In this document: piece by piece, positions 8,442 through 18,100 of the stretch | Numbering within the stretch: position 1 is the stretch's first letter | How the letters are laid out: each line of letters opens with the position of its first letter | Assembly: GCF_009827405.1 (NCBI RefSeq) | Contig: NZ_WTYY01000001.1 | Span: 372,001 to 436,000, forward strand | DNA: 64,000 bases | Origin: Alteraurantiacibacter aestuarii | GTDB lineage: Bacteria > Pseudomonadota > Alphaproteobacteria > Sphingomonadales > Sphingomonadaceae | Direction of reading: 5' to 3' | The notes under the pieces: model-generated | Told to the model about the DNA's origin: nothing | Databases searched by the model: none | The model's input: the letters and a program-made list of their open reading frames with translations, nothing else | Made by a program: the position numbers and the translations under genes

Positions 8442-9317
8442 ATGACCGATGCGGAGCCGCGAATTACTAGCCGCGACCGGGTGATTTTTCCCGATAGCGG
8501 GCAGACCAAAGGTGATCTGGCCGATTATTATGCGGCCATCGCCCCGTTGATGCTGCCGTTTGTTGCCCTGCGCCCGATCAGCCTGGTGCGCTGTCCGCAG
8601 GGACGGGCAAAGAAGTGCTTCTACCAGAAGCATGACAGCGGCGGTTTCGGTCCGCATGTGCACACCATCGCGATCACGGAAAAGAGCGGCAAGACGCAGG
8701 ATTACCTCTATGTCCCGGATGCGGCGGGCCTGCTCGCCTGCGTGCAGATGGGCACGATCGAGTTCCATCCCTGGCCCAGCACCTGCGCCGATCTGGAGGC
8801 CCCCGACAGGCTGGTTTTCGACCTCGATCCGGGTGAGGGAATCGGCTTTGCGCAGGTCCGGCAGGCCGCATTCGCCATTCGCGAAAGGCTGTTGTCCTGC
8901 AGCCTTGCCAGCTTTGCCATGCTGACAGGCGGCAAGGGCCTGCATGTGGTGGTGCCGCTGCGTGCGGGCCATTCGTGGGACCGGCACCGGCAATTCGCCA
9001 GGGATCTGGCCACAGGCATGAGTGCGCAGGAACCGGACCGCTTTACCGCCAGCATCAGCAAGGCGGGCCGACAGGGGCGCATCTTCATCGATTACCTGCG
9101 CAACCAGCGCGGCAATACCGCAGTCGCGCCCTATTCAGCCCGCGCGCGCGCCGGCGCTCCGGTAGCGGCTCCGGTGACGTGGGAGGAACTGGCCGACATT
9201 GCCGGACCGCAGGTTTTTGCGATTGGCGATGCCGCGCAATTGCTCCTCCGCGCGCAGGGCGGGGCGCTGTCCGGCTGGGGCGTGGCCGACCAGCAAATGC
9301 CTGCCATCACCCTCTAG
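8442..9317 (+). CDS. LigD-type polymerase domain protein (stand-alone PolDom)
   Basis: A 291-residue protein matching only the polymerase/primase-like domain of bacterial LigD. Motifs seen are LVFDLDPGEG (the metal-binding DxD near residues 128-130), MLTGGKGLHVVVPL, and the downstream FIDYLRNQRGNTAVAPYSARA region with the third catalytic aspartate. Such domains add nucleotides, often ribonucleotides, at DNA ends during end joining. No ligase or phosphoesterase domain and no Ku gene are present here, so partners would have to lie elsewhere. It converges with the GH3 gene and ends eight bases from it. Confidence 0.88.
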   Translation: MTDAEPRITSRDRVIFPDSGQTKGDLADYYAAIAPLMLPFVALRPISLVRCPQGRAKKCFYQKHDSGGFGPHVHTIAITEKSGKTQDYLYVPDAAGLLACVQMGTIEFHPWPSTCADLEAPDRLVFDLDPGEGIGFAQVRQAAFAIRERLLSCSLASFAMLTGGKGLHVVVPLRAGHSWDRHRQFARDLATGMSAQEPDRFTASISKAGRQGRIFIDYLRNQRGNTAVAPYSARARAGAPVAAPVTWEELADIAGPQVFAIGDAAQLLLRAQGGALSGWGVADQQMPAITL

Positions 9318-9324
9318 TTGGGGC

Positions 9325-11553
9325 CTAATTCGGGCGCCATTGCGGGGACAGGTGGCTGGCGGGCAGGGCGATCTGTGTGCTTGCTGCGATATCGCGCGAA
9401 CTCTCACCCACCGAAACCCGGTACGTGCCCGCCGCGCGGCTCCAGCCCGGATTGGCATTGTCCCACATCGCCAGCAGGCGCGGATCGACCGCCACGCTGA
9501 CCAGCTGCGTCTCTCCCGGATCGAGCCTGATCTTGGCATATCCGCCCAGCCTTTGCGGCGCTTCCCAGCCATCCCCGGAGACATAGACCTGCGCCGCATC
9601 GGCCCCGGCCACGTCGCCTGAATTGGTGATGGAGAATGTCGCCACCAGTCCCTCGCCTGCGCGGGTGACGGTGAGGTTGCCGTATTCGAAATCAGTATAG
9701 GAAAGGCCGTGACCGAAGGGGAACAGCGGCTCCAGCCCTTCACGGTCGAACCATTTATAGCCCACTGCCGCACCTTCGGAATAGACCACGTCGCCTGCGT
9801 GGGGCGCGTCTGGATGGGGCAACTGGTCAAGCGAGCGCGGGAAGGTGGCGGGCAGGTGGCCGGACGGATTGACCGCGCCGGTCAGGATATTGGCAATCGC
9901 TGCGCCGCCCATGCGGCCGGGATACCAGGCCTCCACGATTGCGGCGACATTGTCGGCCCACGGCATCAGCACCGGTCCGCCGGTTTGCAGCACCACGATG
10001 GTGTTGCGATTGTTCAGCGCCACCGATTCGATCAGCGTGTCGTCCTCGATATACAGCGGCACGTCGATGCTTTCGCTGGCCCATTGGGTACCGAAAACAA
10101 TCACCACATCGGCCTGATTGGCGACCGCCGCCGCCGCCTCGTGATCGCGCCCGTCGTGATAGGTGATGCGCGCCTGGGGCAGCAGGGTGCGCAGTTCCTC
10201 CAACGGGCTGGACGGGTAATAGACCACCGGACCCGGCCAGCCGGTCGGCTCCAGCCCCGGTACGGCATTTTCGCCATCGGGATAGACCTGGCTCGACCCG
10301 CCGCCAGACAGCACGCCCGCATCGGCATGGCCGCCGATCACCGCAATGCGTTGCGCGCTGGCGGCCAGCGGCAGGATGTTGCCGTCATTCTTCAGCAGCA
10401 CGATCCCGCTTTCGGCATCGGACTGGCTGACTGCGCGATTGGTGCCGAAATCGATGAAATTGCCCTCGCTCACCGGATCGTCGATCAGGCCGTGGGCGAA
10501 CATGGTGCGCAGGATACGGCTGACCATCAGGTCTATCCGCGTCATGTCGATCTCGCCTGCATCCAGCGCGGCCTTCAACTTGTCGGCGGCGAACCAGCCG
10601 GCGCGTTGCAGGCCCAGTCCAGATTCCTGATCCAGCCCGGCATTGGCGGAAGCCGCGGTGGAATGCACCGCGCCCCAGTCCGACAGGACATATCCGGGCC
10701 AGTTCCATTCACCGCGCAGAACCTGCGTGAGCAGGAAGGGATGTTCGCAGGCGTGCGGTCCGTTGATGCGGTTATAGGCGCACATCACCGATCCCGGCTG
10801 GCCGATCTCATGGGCGATCTGGAAGGCGAGCAGGTCGCTCATCCGCATGGCGCCCTCTTCAAGCACCGAATTGCCATTGCCGCGATCGGTTTCCTGATCG
10901 TTGACGGCAAAATGCTTGGAGGTGGAGATGATCCGGTTCGATTGCACACCGGCAATCTGTGCGCCCACAATTGTTCCGGCCAGCAGCGGGTCCTCACCCG
11001 CATATTCGAAATTGCGGCCATTGCGCGGCTCTCGCATCAGGTTGACGCTGCCGCCCAGCAGCACGTTGAAACCATCGGCGCGCGCCTCCCGCCCGATCAT
11101 CGCGCCGCCGGCAAAGGCGATGTCGCGGTCCCATGTGGCGGCGGTTGCCAGCCCCGATGGCAGGGCGGTTCGCGCTCGCTTGACCGGCGCGCCGCCCTGC
11201 GTGGCGACACCCAGCCCGGCATCGGCCTGCCACTGTGCGGGAATGCCCAGCCTCTCGATCCCCGGAACATATCCGGCAGAGCCATCGCGCGCATTGGGGT
11301 CCGCAGTAAAGCGCGCGGGTCCAAAATCCTCTCCGAAATAGCCCATCAGCATGGCCAGCTTTTCCGCATGGGTCATCTGCGCCAGCATGGTGGCGGCGCG
11401 CTCGTCCGGCGTGCCGCTGGTGTCGGCTGCCATGATGATCGGCAGGCTGGCTGCGTCCTGCGCCATCAACGGTGGGGCCAGCGGTGCGGCCAGCGCCAGA
11501 GCCGACGTGCCCAGCGCCAGCCCGAGCGAACGAAGTATGCGCGTCTCGATCAT
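9325..11553 (-). CDS. Glycoside hydrolase family 3, exported beta-glucosidase-like enzyme
   Basis: A 742-residue enzyme with a signal peptide (hydrophobic run after MIETRILRSLG, cleavage likely after LMAQ). The GH3 N-terminal barrel spans about residues 55-360 and contains KHFAVNDQETDRGN and the nucleophile Asp292 in YVLSDWGAVHS. The (alpha/beta) sandwich and a fibronectin-III-like C-terminal domain follow (FPFGHGLSYTDFEY onward). The start at 11553 was chosen because of GAGG just upstream and the signal peptide. Substrate is probably beta-glucosides or short beta-glucans; specificity cannot be read from sequence. A GH5 gene lies far downstream at 59648. Confidence 0.9.
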   Translation of the reverse strand: MIETRILRSLGLALGTSALALAAPLAPPLMAQDAASLPIIMAADTSGTPDERAATMLAQMTHAEKLAMLMGYFGEDFGPARFTADPNARDGSAGYVPGIERLGIPAQWQADAGLGVATQGGAPVKRARTALPSGLATAATWDRDIAFAGGAMIGREARADGFNVLLGGSVNLMREPRNGRNFEYAGEDPLLAGTIVGAQIAGVQSNRIISTSKHFAVNDQETDRGNGNSVLEEGAMRMSDLLAFQIAHEIGQPGSVMCAYNRINGPHACEHPFLLTQVLRGEWNWPGYVLSDWGAVHSTAASANAGLDQESGLGLQRAGWFAADKLKAALDAGEIDMTRIDLMVSRILRTMFAHGLIDDPVSEGNFIDFGTNRAVSQSDAESGIVLLKNDGNILPLAASAQRIAVIGGHADAGVLSGGGSSQVYPDGENAVPGLEPTGWPGPVVYYPSSPLEELRTLLPQARITYHDGRDHEAAAAVANQADVVIVFGTQWASESIDVPLYIEDDTLIESVALNNRNTIVVLQTGGPVLMPWADNVAAIVEAWYPGRMGGAAIANILTGAVNPSGHLPATFPRSLDQLPHPDAPHAGDVVYSEGAAVGYKWFDREGLEPLFPFGHGLSYTDFEYGNLTVTRAGEGLVATFSITNSGDVAGADAAQVYVSGDGWEAPQRLGGYAKIRLDPGETQLVSVAVDPRLLAMWDNANPGWSRAAGTYRVSVGESSRDIAASTQIALPASHLSPQWRPN

Positions 11554-11599
11554 CAAATCCTCACTTCCCGGCTGGCATATCAGCACAGCTTGCCTGCGG

Positions 11600-11622
11600 T
11601 GTCATCAACAGCGCGGATGACA
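11600..11622. promoter_or_regulatory. Inverted repeat between divergent GH3 and PhoX-like genes
   Basis: TGTCATC at 11600-11606 and GATGACA at 11616-11622 form a perfect 7-bp inverted repeat with a 9-bp spacer in the intergenic region between two divergent genes. It lies about 47 bases from the GH3 start and could be an operator. No regulator gene is adjacent, and chance occurrence is possible. Confidence 0.3.
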
Positions 11623-11699
11623 TTTTGCCGTAAAGTGTGTGGTCCAAGACGTGCAGGGAGGGTAACGTCCGCCCCAACATGTCCAGCCGGGAAACTGCT

Positions 11700-13022
11700 A
11701 TGTCCGCCGATCGCCGCCAATTCCTCCGTGTTACCGGCAGCGCCTTTGCTGCACTGGCCGCCGCAGGCTGCGCCGGCAGGTCTGGTGGCGCGCTCACCGC
11801 GCTGGCCCCGGCAGACAGTTATGGCGGGCTGATCGCCGATCCCGCTGGCCTGCTGGACCTGCCGCGCGGCTTTTCCTACCGCGTGGTTTCCGCGCTGGGC
11901 GATGCGATGGACGATGGCGGCACCGTGCCCGACCGCGCCGATGGCATGGGCTGTTTCGACCTTGGCAACGGCCAGATCGCGCTGGTCCGCAACCATGAAT
12001 TGCAGCCGCAGAACGATGCGGGCGGCGCCACCGGCCCCGCCTTCGATACCGTGGCGCGCAGCCTGATCCCGCTGCCGGGCGGCACCACCACCATCGTGAT
12101 GGATGCGGCCACGCTGGAAGTGCAGCAGCAATATCGCTCGCTCGCCGGAACGATCCGCAATTGCGCGGGCGGCGTCACTCCGTGGGGCAGCTGGCTCAGC
12201 TGTGAGGAGAACACCTCGAAGGCCGACGGCAGCATCAACCGCGATCATGGCTGGGTGTTCGAAGTGCCGGCCGATGCCGGGCGGCAGGTGCAGCCGGTTC
12301 CGCTCACCGCGATGGGCCGCTTCAACCATGAGGCTGCCTGCGTCGATCCGGCCAGCGGCATCATCTATATGACAGAGGACCGCGACGACAGCGTGCTCTA
12401 TCGCTTCATCCCGCGCTTTCCGGGACGGCTGGCTGAAGGCGGTACGTTGCAGGCGCTGGTGGTGGAAGGCATCGCCGACACCCGCAACTGGGACGGTGCG
12501 CACATGCAGCCGGGCCAGACAGCCGGTGGCCGGTGGATCACGCTGGACGATGTGGAATCGCCCGAAGACGATCTGCGCACGCGCGCACACGCCATGGGCG
12601 CGGCCCTTTTCGCGCGCGGCGAAGGCATGTGGATGGGCGAGGGGGAGTTCTTCTTCACCTGCACCAGCGGCGGCACGGCCCGCCAGGGGCAGATATTCCG
12701 CATGCGCCCGACCATGCACGGCATCGATACGCTGGAGCTGTTTTACGAGAGTACGGACAGCGACGTGTTCAGCTTTGGCGACAACATCACTATTGCTCCC
12801 GATGGCCACCTGATCGTGTGCGAGGATCAATATACCGCCATTGTCGACAACCATCTGCGCGGCGTGACGCCGGACGGCGAGGCCTATGCCTTTGCCCGCC
12901 TGCGGGTGCAGACAGAACCGGCGGGCGCCTGCTTCTCGCCCGATGGCCGCACACTTTTCGTCAACGCCTATTCCCCCACGCGCACGCTGGCGATCACCGG
13001 CCCGTGGAAATGGCTCAGCTGA
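11700..13022 (+). CDS. PhoX-like (DUF839) Tat-exported protein
   Basis: A 440-residue protein of the PhoX/DUF839 beta-propeller family, whose characterised members are calcium/iron-dependent alkaline phosphatases. The N-terminus has a twin-arginine motif (DRRQFLRVTG) and a lipobox-like AAGCAG, so it is exported folded and may be lipid-anchored. Family-typical segments are NHELQPQN, GVTPWGSWLSCEEN and YMTEDRDDSVLYRF. The ATG at 11700 places the twin-arginine motif at the extreme N-terminus; an in-frame ATG at 11679 is an alternative. The exact substrate is unknown. Confidence 0.8.
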   Translation: MSADRRQFLRVTGSAFAALAAAGCAGRSGGALTALAPADSYGGLIADPAGLLDLPRGFSYRVVSALGDAMDDGGTVPDRADGMGCFDLGNGQIALVRNHELQPQNDAGGATGPAFDTVARSLIPLPGGTTTIVMDAATLEVQQQYRSLAGTIRNCAGGVTPWGSWLSCEENTSKADGSINRDHGWVFEVPADAGRQVQPVPLTAMGRFNHEAACVDPASGIIYMTEDRDDSVLYRFIPRFPGRLAEGGTLQALVVEGIADTRNWDGAHMQPGQTAGGRWITLDDVESPEDDLRTRAHAMGAALFARGEGMWMGEGEFFFTCTSGGTARQGQIFRMRPTMHGIDTLELFYESTDSDVFSFGDNITIAPDGHLIVCEDQYTAIVDNHLRGVTPDGEAYAFARLRVQTEPAGACFSPDGRTLFVNAYSPTRTLAITGPWKWLS

Positions 13023-13045
13023 ACTGACAGACAGGCAATATACAC

Positions 13046-13702
13046 ATGACCGATCCCCAATTCACCAATCCCGCCGCTCAGGCGGTGTTCGAGCAATATC
13101 AGGCGCGGCTCCAGCAGGAACGCGATCTGACCAGCGACCTGCCGCGCGCGAGCTTTGGTGATCGGCGGGACGAATTCCTGCTGCCCGTGGGTGCGGAGGT
13201 GGGGAATTTCCTGCGTGCGCTGGCAATCGGGCGTGAGGCCAGGACGATCCTGGAGCTGGGCACATCCTATGGCTTTTCCACCCTGTTCCTGGCCGATGCC
13301 GCGCGCCAGTGCGGGGGCCGGGTGATCTCCATCGATAGCGAGGCGCACAAGCAGGACCACGCCCGCGCCATGCTGGAACAGGCAGGCCTTGCCGAATATG
13401 TGGAATTTCGCTGCGGCGATGCGGTGGCTCTGGTCGAGCAGTCTGACGAGCAGTTCGATGTCGTCCTGCTCGACATCTGGAAGAACCTGTACGTCGCCTG
13501 TTTCGAAGCGGTCTATCCGCGCCTGCCCGAAGGCGGCGTGCTGGTGTCCGACAACATGATCTATCCCGAAGGCGCGCGCGAGGCGACGCGGGCGCTGCGC
13601 CAGGCGATTGCCGCCAAGCCCGACCTGCAGACCAGCCTGCTGATGATGGGAAGCGGCGTGGAACTGACGGTGAAATGGAGCCCGGACAGCGACATGCTGT
13701 AA
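13046..13702 (+). CDS. Class I SAM-dependent O-methyltransferase
   Basis: A 218-residue Rossmann-fold methyltransferase of the catechol O-methyltransferase-like family. The SAM-binding motif I is ILELGTSYGFSTLFLA at about residues 69-84, followed by VISIDSEAHKQ (motif post I) and DVVLLDIWKNLY (motif II). The segment GGVLVSDNMIYPEGAR holds the usual metal-ligand Asp-Asn pair. The methyl acceptor is not evident. It follows the PhoX-like gene by 23 bases and may share its transcript. Confidence 0.82.
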   Translation: MTDPQFTNPAAQAVFEQYQARLQQERDLTSDLPRASFGDRRDEFLLPVGAEVGNFLRALAIGREARTILELGTSYGFSTLFLADAARQCGGRVISIDSEAHKQDHARAMLEQAGLAEYVEFRCGDAVALVEQSDEQFDVVLLDIWKNLYVACFEAVYPRLPEGGVLVSDNMIYPEGAREATRALRQAIAAKPDLQTSLLMMGSGVELTVKWSPDSDML

Positions 13703-13720
13703 GCGCCACCCTTGCATGAC

Positions 13721-14104
13721 CTAGCCGATCGGCGGTTCCTGCGTCAGCGACAGCAAATTGCCGTCAGGATCGCGGAACCAGGCGACCTTGGCGCCATCGG
13801 GAACGGTCCACACCATTGCTGCGTCCTGTTCGACCATGTCGAATTCCTCGAATTCCACGTCGTAATCGCGCAGCCGTTCGATCTCGGCATAGATATCGGT
13901 CACGAACCAGCCGAACGATGTGTAGGGCACCGGCACCATTCGCGGCACCTTCTGGATGCGCAACTGGTGGCCGCAATCGTTGAAGATGATGGCAAAGGGC
14001 GTTTCGGCCACCAGCGACAGGCCGATGACATCGCGGTAGAAGGCCAGCGCCTGTTCTGCCTTTGCCGTGGCGATGAAGGAAACCGGGCGGCGGTCTATCG
14101 TCAT
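13721..14104 (-). CDS. VOC/glyoxalase-fold protein
   Basis: A 127-residue single vicinal-oxygen-chelate domain with the pattern FYRDVIGLSLV near residue 22 and WFRDPDGNLLSLTQ at the C-terminus, both standard for the glyoxalase/bleomycin-resistance superfamily. Proteins of this size usually act as dimers in dioxygenase, isomerase or resistance roles. No substrate can be assigned. It is transcribed leftward and converges with the methyltransferase gene. Confidence 0.8.
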   Translation of the reverse strand: MTIDRRPVSFIATAKAEQALAFYRDVIGLSLVAETPFAIIFNDCGHQLRIQKVPRMVPVPYTSFGWFVTDIYAEIERLRDYDVEFEEFDMVEQDAAMVWTVPDGAKVAWFRDPDGNLLSLTQEPPIG

Positions 14105-14137
14105 GTCCGGAAAATCCCCCCTTCGCCTGCGATGCGG

Positions 14138-14872
14138 TCAGATTTTCGCCACCAGATCGAGCACTTTTTCGGCCCATTCGGGGCGGCAGATCAGCAGGTC
14201 GGGCATCCACGTATCCGGCTGGTTATAGACCATCGGGCTGCCATCGATCCGGCTGCAATGCAGGCCATGCGCGCGCGCCACGGCCACCGGTGCGCAGCTG
14301 TCCCATTCATACTGCCCGCCGGAATGGAGGTAGATTTCCGCCTCTCCGCGCACCACCGCCATCGCCTTGGCACCGGCGCTGCCCATGGCAACCAGCTCTC
14401 CACCCAGTGCCTCGGCCACGGCCACGGCTTCTGCGGCGGGCCTTGTGCGGCTGACCACCAGCCGCGGTGTGGCGGCGGCAGGGGGCAGGGGGCTTGTCTG
14501 GTCCGTGCGCAGGACGATCCCGTCATCAAGGCCGGGGAGGGCGACTGCGCCGATAGTGGCCAGGCCGTCTATCGCCAGGCCCACATGCACCGCCCAGTCA
14601 GACCGCGCCTCGCCATATTCGCGCGTGCCGTCCACCGGATCGACAATCCACACGCGCGACTTGCCCAGCCGCTCTGCGGTATCCTTGCTTTCCTCTGACA
14701 GCAGGCCGTCATCGGGGCGCTGCTGGCGCAGGGCGTGGACCAGGAACTGGTTGGCGGTCTGGTCGCCCGCCTTGCCCAGCGCCTTGCCTTCGAACATGCC
14801 GCTGTCGCGCACCTGCAAGAGAATGCGTCCGGCCACCTGGGCCAGATGGGCAGCGAGTTGTGCGTCTGTCAT
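14138..14872 (-). CDS. cysQ: 3'(2'),5'-bisphosphate nucleotidase CysQ
   Basis: A 244-residue inositol-monophosphatase-family enzyme that removes the phosphate from PAP or PAPS made during sulfate assimilation. It shows the metal-binding motifs LLSEESKD and WIVDPVDGTREY, and the C-terminal YEWDSCAPVAVARAHG motif typical of CysQ. It overlaps the upstream DUF2061 gene by four bases and lies downstream of cysD and cysNC in the same leftward operon, which supports the CysQ assignment over a general inositol phosphatase. Confidence 0.9.
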   Translation of the reverse strand: MTDAQLAAHLAQVAGRILLQVRDSGMFEGKALGKAGDQTANQFLVHALRQQRPDDGLLSEESKDTAERLGKSRVWIVDPVDGTREYGEARSDWAVHVGLAIDGLATIGAVALPGLDDGIVLRTDQTSPLPPAAATPRLVVSRTRPAAEAVAVAEALGGELVAMGSAGAKAMAVVRGEAEIYLHSGGQYEWDSCAPVAVARAHGLHCSRIDGSPMVYNQPDTWMPDLLICRPEWAEKVLDLVAKI

Positions 14873-15159
14873 TGTCCGCCTTCTTCGATCACTTCGGCTA
14901 TGGTCGGCTTTACCTGCCCGGCGTCCAGCGCCTCTTCCTCACTCGCAAATCCCCAGCCGACCGAGCTCCAGGCGCGTTCATGCACGTAATAGAGGATCAT
15001 CTTGGTCAGCACTTCGGTGGTGGCGATGGCACCTGCCGCCTTGGGGCTGCCGGTGAAGAACCAGCTGAGCAGGAACGTGTCTATCGATCCCAGAACGCGC
15101 CAGCTGATGGCTTTCACCAGTGACCGGCTGTGCTTTTCGCGGCCCGAGAACAAGAACAT
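14869..15159 (-). CDS. DUF2061 membrane protein in the sulfate-assimilation operon
   Basis: A 96-residue protein with two membrane segments in a DUF2061-like layout: the motif SLVKAISWRVLGSIDTFLLS, then the TTEVLTKMILYYVHERAW segment. The C-terminal 35 residues are an acidic tail (WGFASEEEALDAGQ onward). It overlaps cysQ by four bases and starts 12 bases after cysNC, so it is translated as part of the cys operon. DUF2061 proteins have no established function; a role in sulfate assimilation is suggested only by the neighbours. Confidence 0.82.
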   Translation of the reverse strand: MFLFSGREKHSRSLVKAISWRVLGSIDTFLLSWFFTGSPKAAGAIATTEVLTKMILYYVHERAWSSVGWGFASEEEALDAGQVKPTIAEVIEEGGQ

Positions 15160-15170
15160 GGCTGCCGCGC

Positions 15171-17117
15171 CTAACCCGAGCCGAGCAGCTGGTCGATCAC
15201 CAGGTCTGCGGCCTCTTCGGGGGTCATGGCAGTCGTATCGATACGGATTTCGGGGCTCTCCGGTTCCTCATAGGGACTGTCGATCCCGGTGAAGTTCTTA
15301 AGCTGCCCTGCGCGCGCCTTCTTGTACAGGCCCTTCACGTCGCGCGCCTCGGCCACGGCCAGCGGCGTATCGACGAAGACCTCGATGAATTCGCCGCCCG
15401 GAAGCATGTCGCGCACCATCTGCCGCTCGGCGCGGAACGGGCTGATGAAGGCGGTGATCACGATCAGCCCAGCATCGGCCATCAGCCGCGCCACTTCGCC
15501 CACGCGGCGGATATTCTCGATCCGGTCGCTCTCGGTAAAGCCCAGATCCTTGTTCAGCCCGTGGCGGACATTGTCCCCGTCCAGCAGGAAAGTGTGCCGG
15601 TTCATCCGGAACAGCTTCTTCTCCACCAGATTGGCGATGGTCGATTTGCCCGATCCCGACAGGCCGGTGAACCACAGCACGGCGGGCCGCTGGTTCTTCA
15701 TCGCCGCATGCTGGTCACGCGTGATGTCGACCGATTGCCAGTGCACGTTCTGCGCCCGGCGCAGGCTGAAATTGATCGTGCCTGCACCCACGGTGGCATT
15801 GGTGATCTTGTCGATCAGGATGAAGCCGCCCAGCGCGCGGCTGGTTTCATAGGCTTCGAAGGTGATCGGCTTGTCGGTGGTGACTTCCACCACGCCGATG
15901 GAGTTCAGCTTCAGCGTCTTGGCTGCCAGATGCTCCATCGAGTTGATATCGATTTCGAACTTGGGCTGCTGGATTGTGGCGCTGACCTGCTGCGATGCCA
16001 GCTTGAGCCAGTACCCGCGACCGGGGATCAGGTCCTCCTCGCTCATCCACACCAGATTGGCTTCGAACTGGTCGGCGCTTTCGGGAGGATCGCCCGCCGC
16101 CGCGATCACGCTGCCGCGTGAGCAATCGACTTCGTCCGTCAGGCAGATGGTGACCGATTCGCCGGCCACGGCCTCGGCCATTTCGCCGCTGTCCTTGCTG
16201 CCCGGCTTCGGCATGGTGATGATGGACTTGACCGTGCTGGTCTTGCCCGAAGGGACGATCCGCACTTCGTCACCCGGCTTTACGGCGCCCGATGCGATCA
16301 GGCCGGAAAAGCCGCGGAAGTCCAGGTTGGGGCGGTTGACCCATTGCACCGGCATGCGGAACGGGCGTGCCTGCGCCGCGGTGTTGGCGATCTCCACGCT
16401 TTCCAGATGGTCGATCAGGCTGGGGCCTGAATACCACGGCGTGTTGGCCGATGGTGCGGCGGTGATGTTGTCCCCCTTGAAGCCCGAAATCGGGATGGGG
16501 GTGAACTCGGCAATGCCGATTTCCCTGGCGAAATCGCGGTAATCGGCCACGATCCGATCGAAGGTGGACTGATCGTAATCGACCAAGTCCATCTTGTTCA
16601 CCGCCAGCACGATATGCTTGATGCCCACCAGATTGGCGAGGAAGCTGTGGCGCTTGGTCTGCACCAGCACGCCCTTGCGCGCATCGATCAGGATCACCGC
16701 CAGATCGGCGGTGGAGGCCCCGGTCACCATGTTGCGGGTATATTGTTCATGCCCCGGCGTATCGGCGACGATGAACTTGCGCTTTTCGGTGCTGAAGAAG
16801 CGATAGGCGACATCGATGGTGATGCCCTGTTCGCGCTCGGCCGCCAGGCCATCCACCAGCAGGGCGAAATCGATCTCCTGCCCCTGCGTGCCCACGCGCT
16901 TGCTGTCCGCTTCCAGTGCGGCCAGCTGGTCTTCGAAGATCATCTTGGAATCGTACAGCAGCCGCCCGATCAGCGTGCTCTTGCCATCGTCCACGCTGCC
17001 GCAGGTGATGAACCGCAGCAGGCCCTTGTTCTGGTGCGTTTCCAGATAGGCCTCGATATCCTCTGCGATCAGCGCATCGGTCTGATAGACGGGATCGGAA
17101 CCGGGAAGGTCAGCCAT
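15171..17117 (-). CDS. cysNC: Sulfate adenylyltransferase large subunit fused to adenylylsulfate kinase
   Basis: A 648-residue bifunctional enzyme. Residues 1 to about 450 are CysN, a GTPase driving ATP sulfurylase, with the P-loop [15 protein letters not shown], the switch motif [12 protein letters not shown] and the nucleotide motif NKMD. The last 190 residues are APS kinase (CysC) with [18 protein letters not shown]. Together with CysD it converts sulfate to APS and then PAPS. Its ATG overlaps the cysD stop (TGATG). The fused layout is common in proteobacteria. Confidence 0.95.
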   Translation of the reverse strand: MADLPGSDPVYQTDALIAEDIEAYLETHQNKGLLRFITCGSVDDGKSTLIGRLLYDSKMIFEDQLAALEADSKRVGTQGQEIDFALLVDGLAAEREQGITIDVAYRFFSTEKRKFIVADTPGHEQYTRNMVTGASTADLAVILIDARKGVLVQTKRHSFLANLVGIKHIVLAVNKMDLVDYDQSTFDRIVADYRDFAREIGIAEFTPIPISGFKGDNITAAPSANTPWYSGPSLIDHLESVEIANTAAQARPFRMPVQWVNRPNLDFRGFSGLIASGAVKPGDEVRIVPSGKTSTVKSIITMPKPGSKDSGEMAEAVAGESVTICLTDEVDCSRGSVIAAAGDPPESADQFEANLVWMSEEDLIPGRGYWLKLASQQVSATIQQPKFEIDINSMEHLAAKTLKLNSIGVVEVTTDKPITFEAYETSRALGGFILIDKITNATVGAGTINFSLRRAQNVHWQSVDITRDQHAAMKNQRPAVLWFTGLSGSGKSTIANLVEKKLFRMNRHTFLLDGDNVRHGLNKDLGFTESDRIENIRRVGEVARLMADAGLIVITAFISPFRAERQMVRDMLPGGEFIEVFVDTPLAVAEARDVKGLYKKARAGQLKNFTGIDSPYEEPESPEIRIDTTAMTPEEAADLVIDQLLGSG

Positions 17118-18028
17118 CAGAAATAGCCCTCCTGCTTCTTCTTCTCCATCGAAGCGTCACCGCCATCCTTGTCGATCACCCGTCCTTCGCGTTCGCTGGT
17201 AGTGGTCAGCAGCATTTCCTGCACCACTTCGGCCAGCGTGGCGGCGGTGCTTTCAACCGCGCCGGTCAGCGGGAAGCAGCCAAGCGTGCGGAAGCGCACC
17301 GAGCGATTGGTGATTTCGGGCAATTTGCCCATGACCTTTTCCAGCCGCTCCGGATCGTCGGCCATGAACAGGCCGCCGTCGTGCACATAAGTGGGGCGCT
17401 GCGCGGCAAAATACAGCGGCACGATCTCGATATTCTCGGCCATGATGTATTGCCAGATGTCCAGCTCGGTCCAGTTGGACAGCGGGAAGACGCGGATGCT
17501 CTCCCCCTTGGCCTTGCGCGTGTTGTACAGGTTCCACAGCTCGGGCCGCTGGTTCTTCGGGTCCCAGCCGTGGCTGGCGGTGCGGAAGGAGAAGATGCGC
17601 TCCTTCGCGCGGCTCTTTTCCTCATCGCGGCGCGCGCCGCCAAAGGCAGCATCGAAGCCGTGCAGGTTGAGCGCCTGCTTCAGCCCCTCTGTCTTCCACA
17701 TATCGGTGTGCAGCGGACCGTGATCGAACGGGTTGATCCCGCGCTCGGTCGCTTCGGGGTTCTGATGGACGATCAGTTCCATTCCCGCATCCGCCGCGCT
17801 CTTTTCGCGCAGGGCATACATGTCCTTGAACTTCCACGTGGTGTCGACATGCATCAGCGGAAAGGGCGGGGGCGAGGGATAGAACGCCTTCTTGGCCAGA
17901 TGCAGCATCACTGCACTGTCCTTGCCGATGGAATAGAGCATGACCGGCTTGGTCGCCTCTGCCGCCACTTCACGCATGATGTGGATGCTTTCGGCTTCGA
18001 GCCGCTGGAGATGGGTAAGGCTTTTCAT
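17117..18028 (-). CDS. cysD: Sulfate adenylyltransferase small subunit
   Basis: A 303-residue subunit carrying the ATP sulfurylase active site, with the PP-loop motif [15 protein letters not shown] and the downstream [19 protein letters not shown] region. Length equals the usual CysD of about 302 residues when the ATG at 18028 is used; upstream codons in the same frame are not family-like. It is the first gene of the leftward operon cysD-cysNC-DUF2061-cysQ. Confidence 0.95.
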   Translation of the reverse strand: MKSLTHLQRLEAESIHIMREVAAEATKPVMLYSIGKDSAVMLHLAKKAFYPSPPPFPLMHVDTTWKFKDMYALREKSAADAGMELIVHQNPEATERGINPFDHGPLHTDMWKTEGLKQALNLHGFDAAFGGARRDEEKSRAKERIFSFRTASHGWDPKNQRPELWNLYNTRKAKGESIRVFPLSNWTELDIWQYIMAENIEIVPLYFAAQRPTYVHDGGLFMADDPERLEKVMGKLPEITNRSVRFRTLGCFPLTGAVESTAATLAEVVQEMLLTTTSEREGRVIDKDGGDASMEKKKQEGYF

Positions 18029-18100
18029 TGCACCAAGCGCAATGGCGGTGGTGCGGGCGCATCGCAAGTGCTGGCGATGGCGAGAATTTCTTTCAAGCCT

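Noticed and set aside
9709-11832. Long rightward open frame (707 codons) opposite the GH3 gene
   Set aside because: It lies antisense to the GH3 gene with its intact catalytic motif and signal peptide; composition is typical of GC-rich shadow frames.
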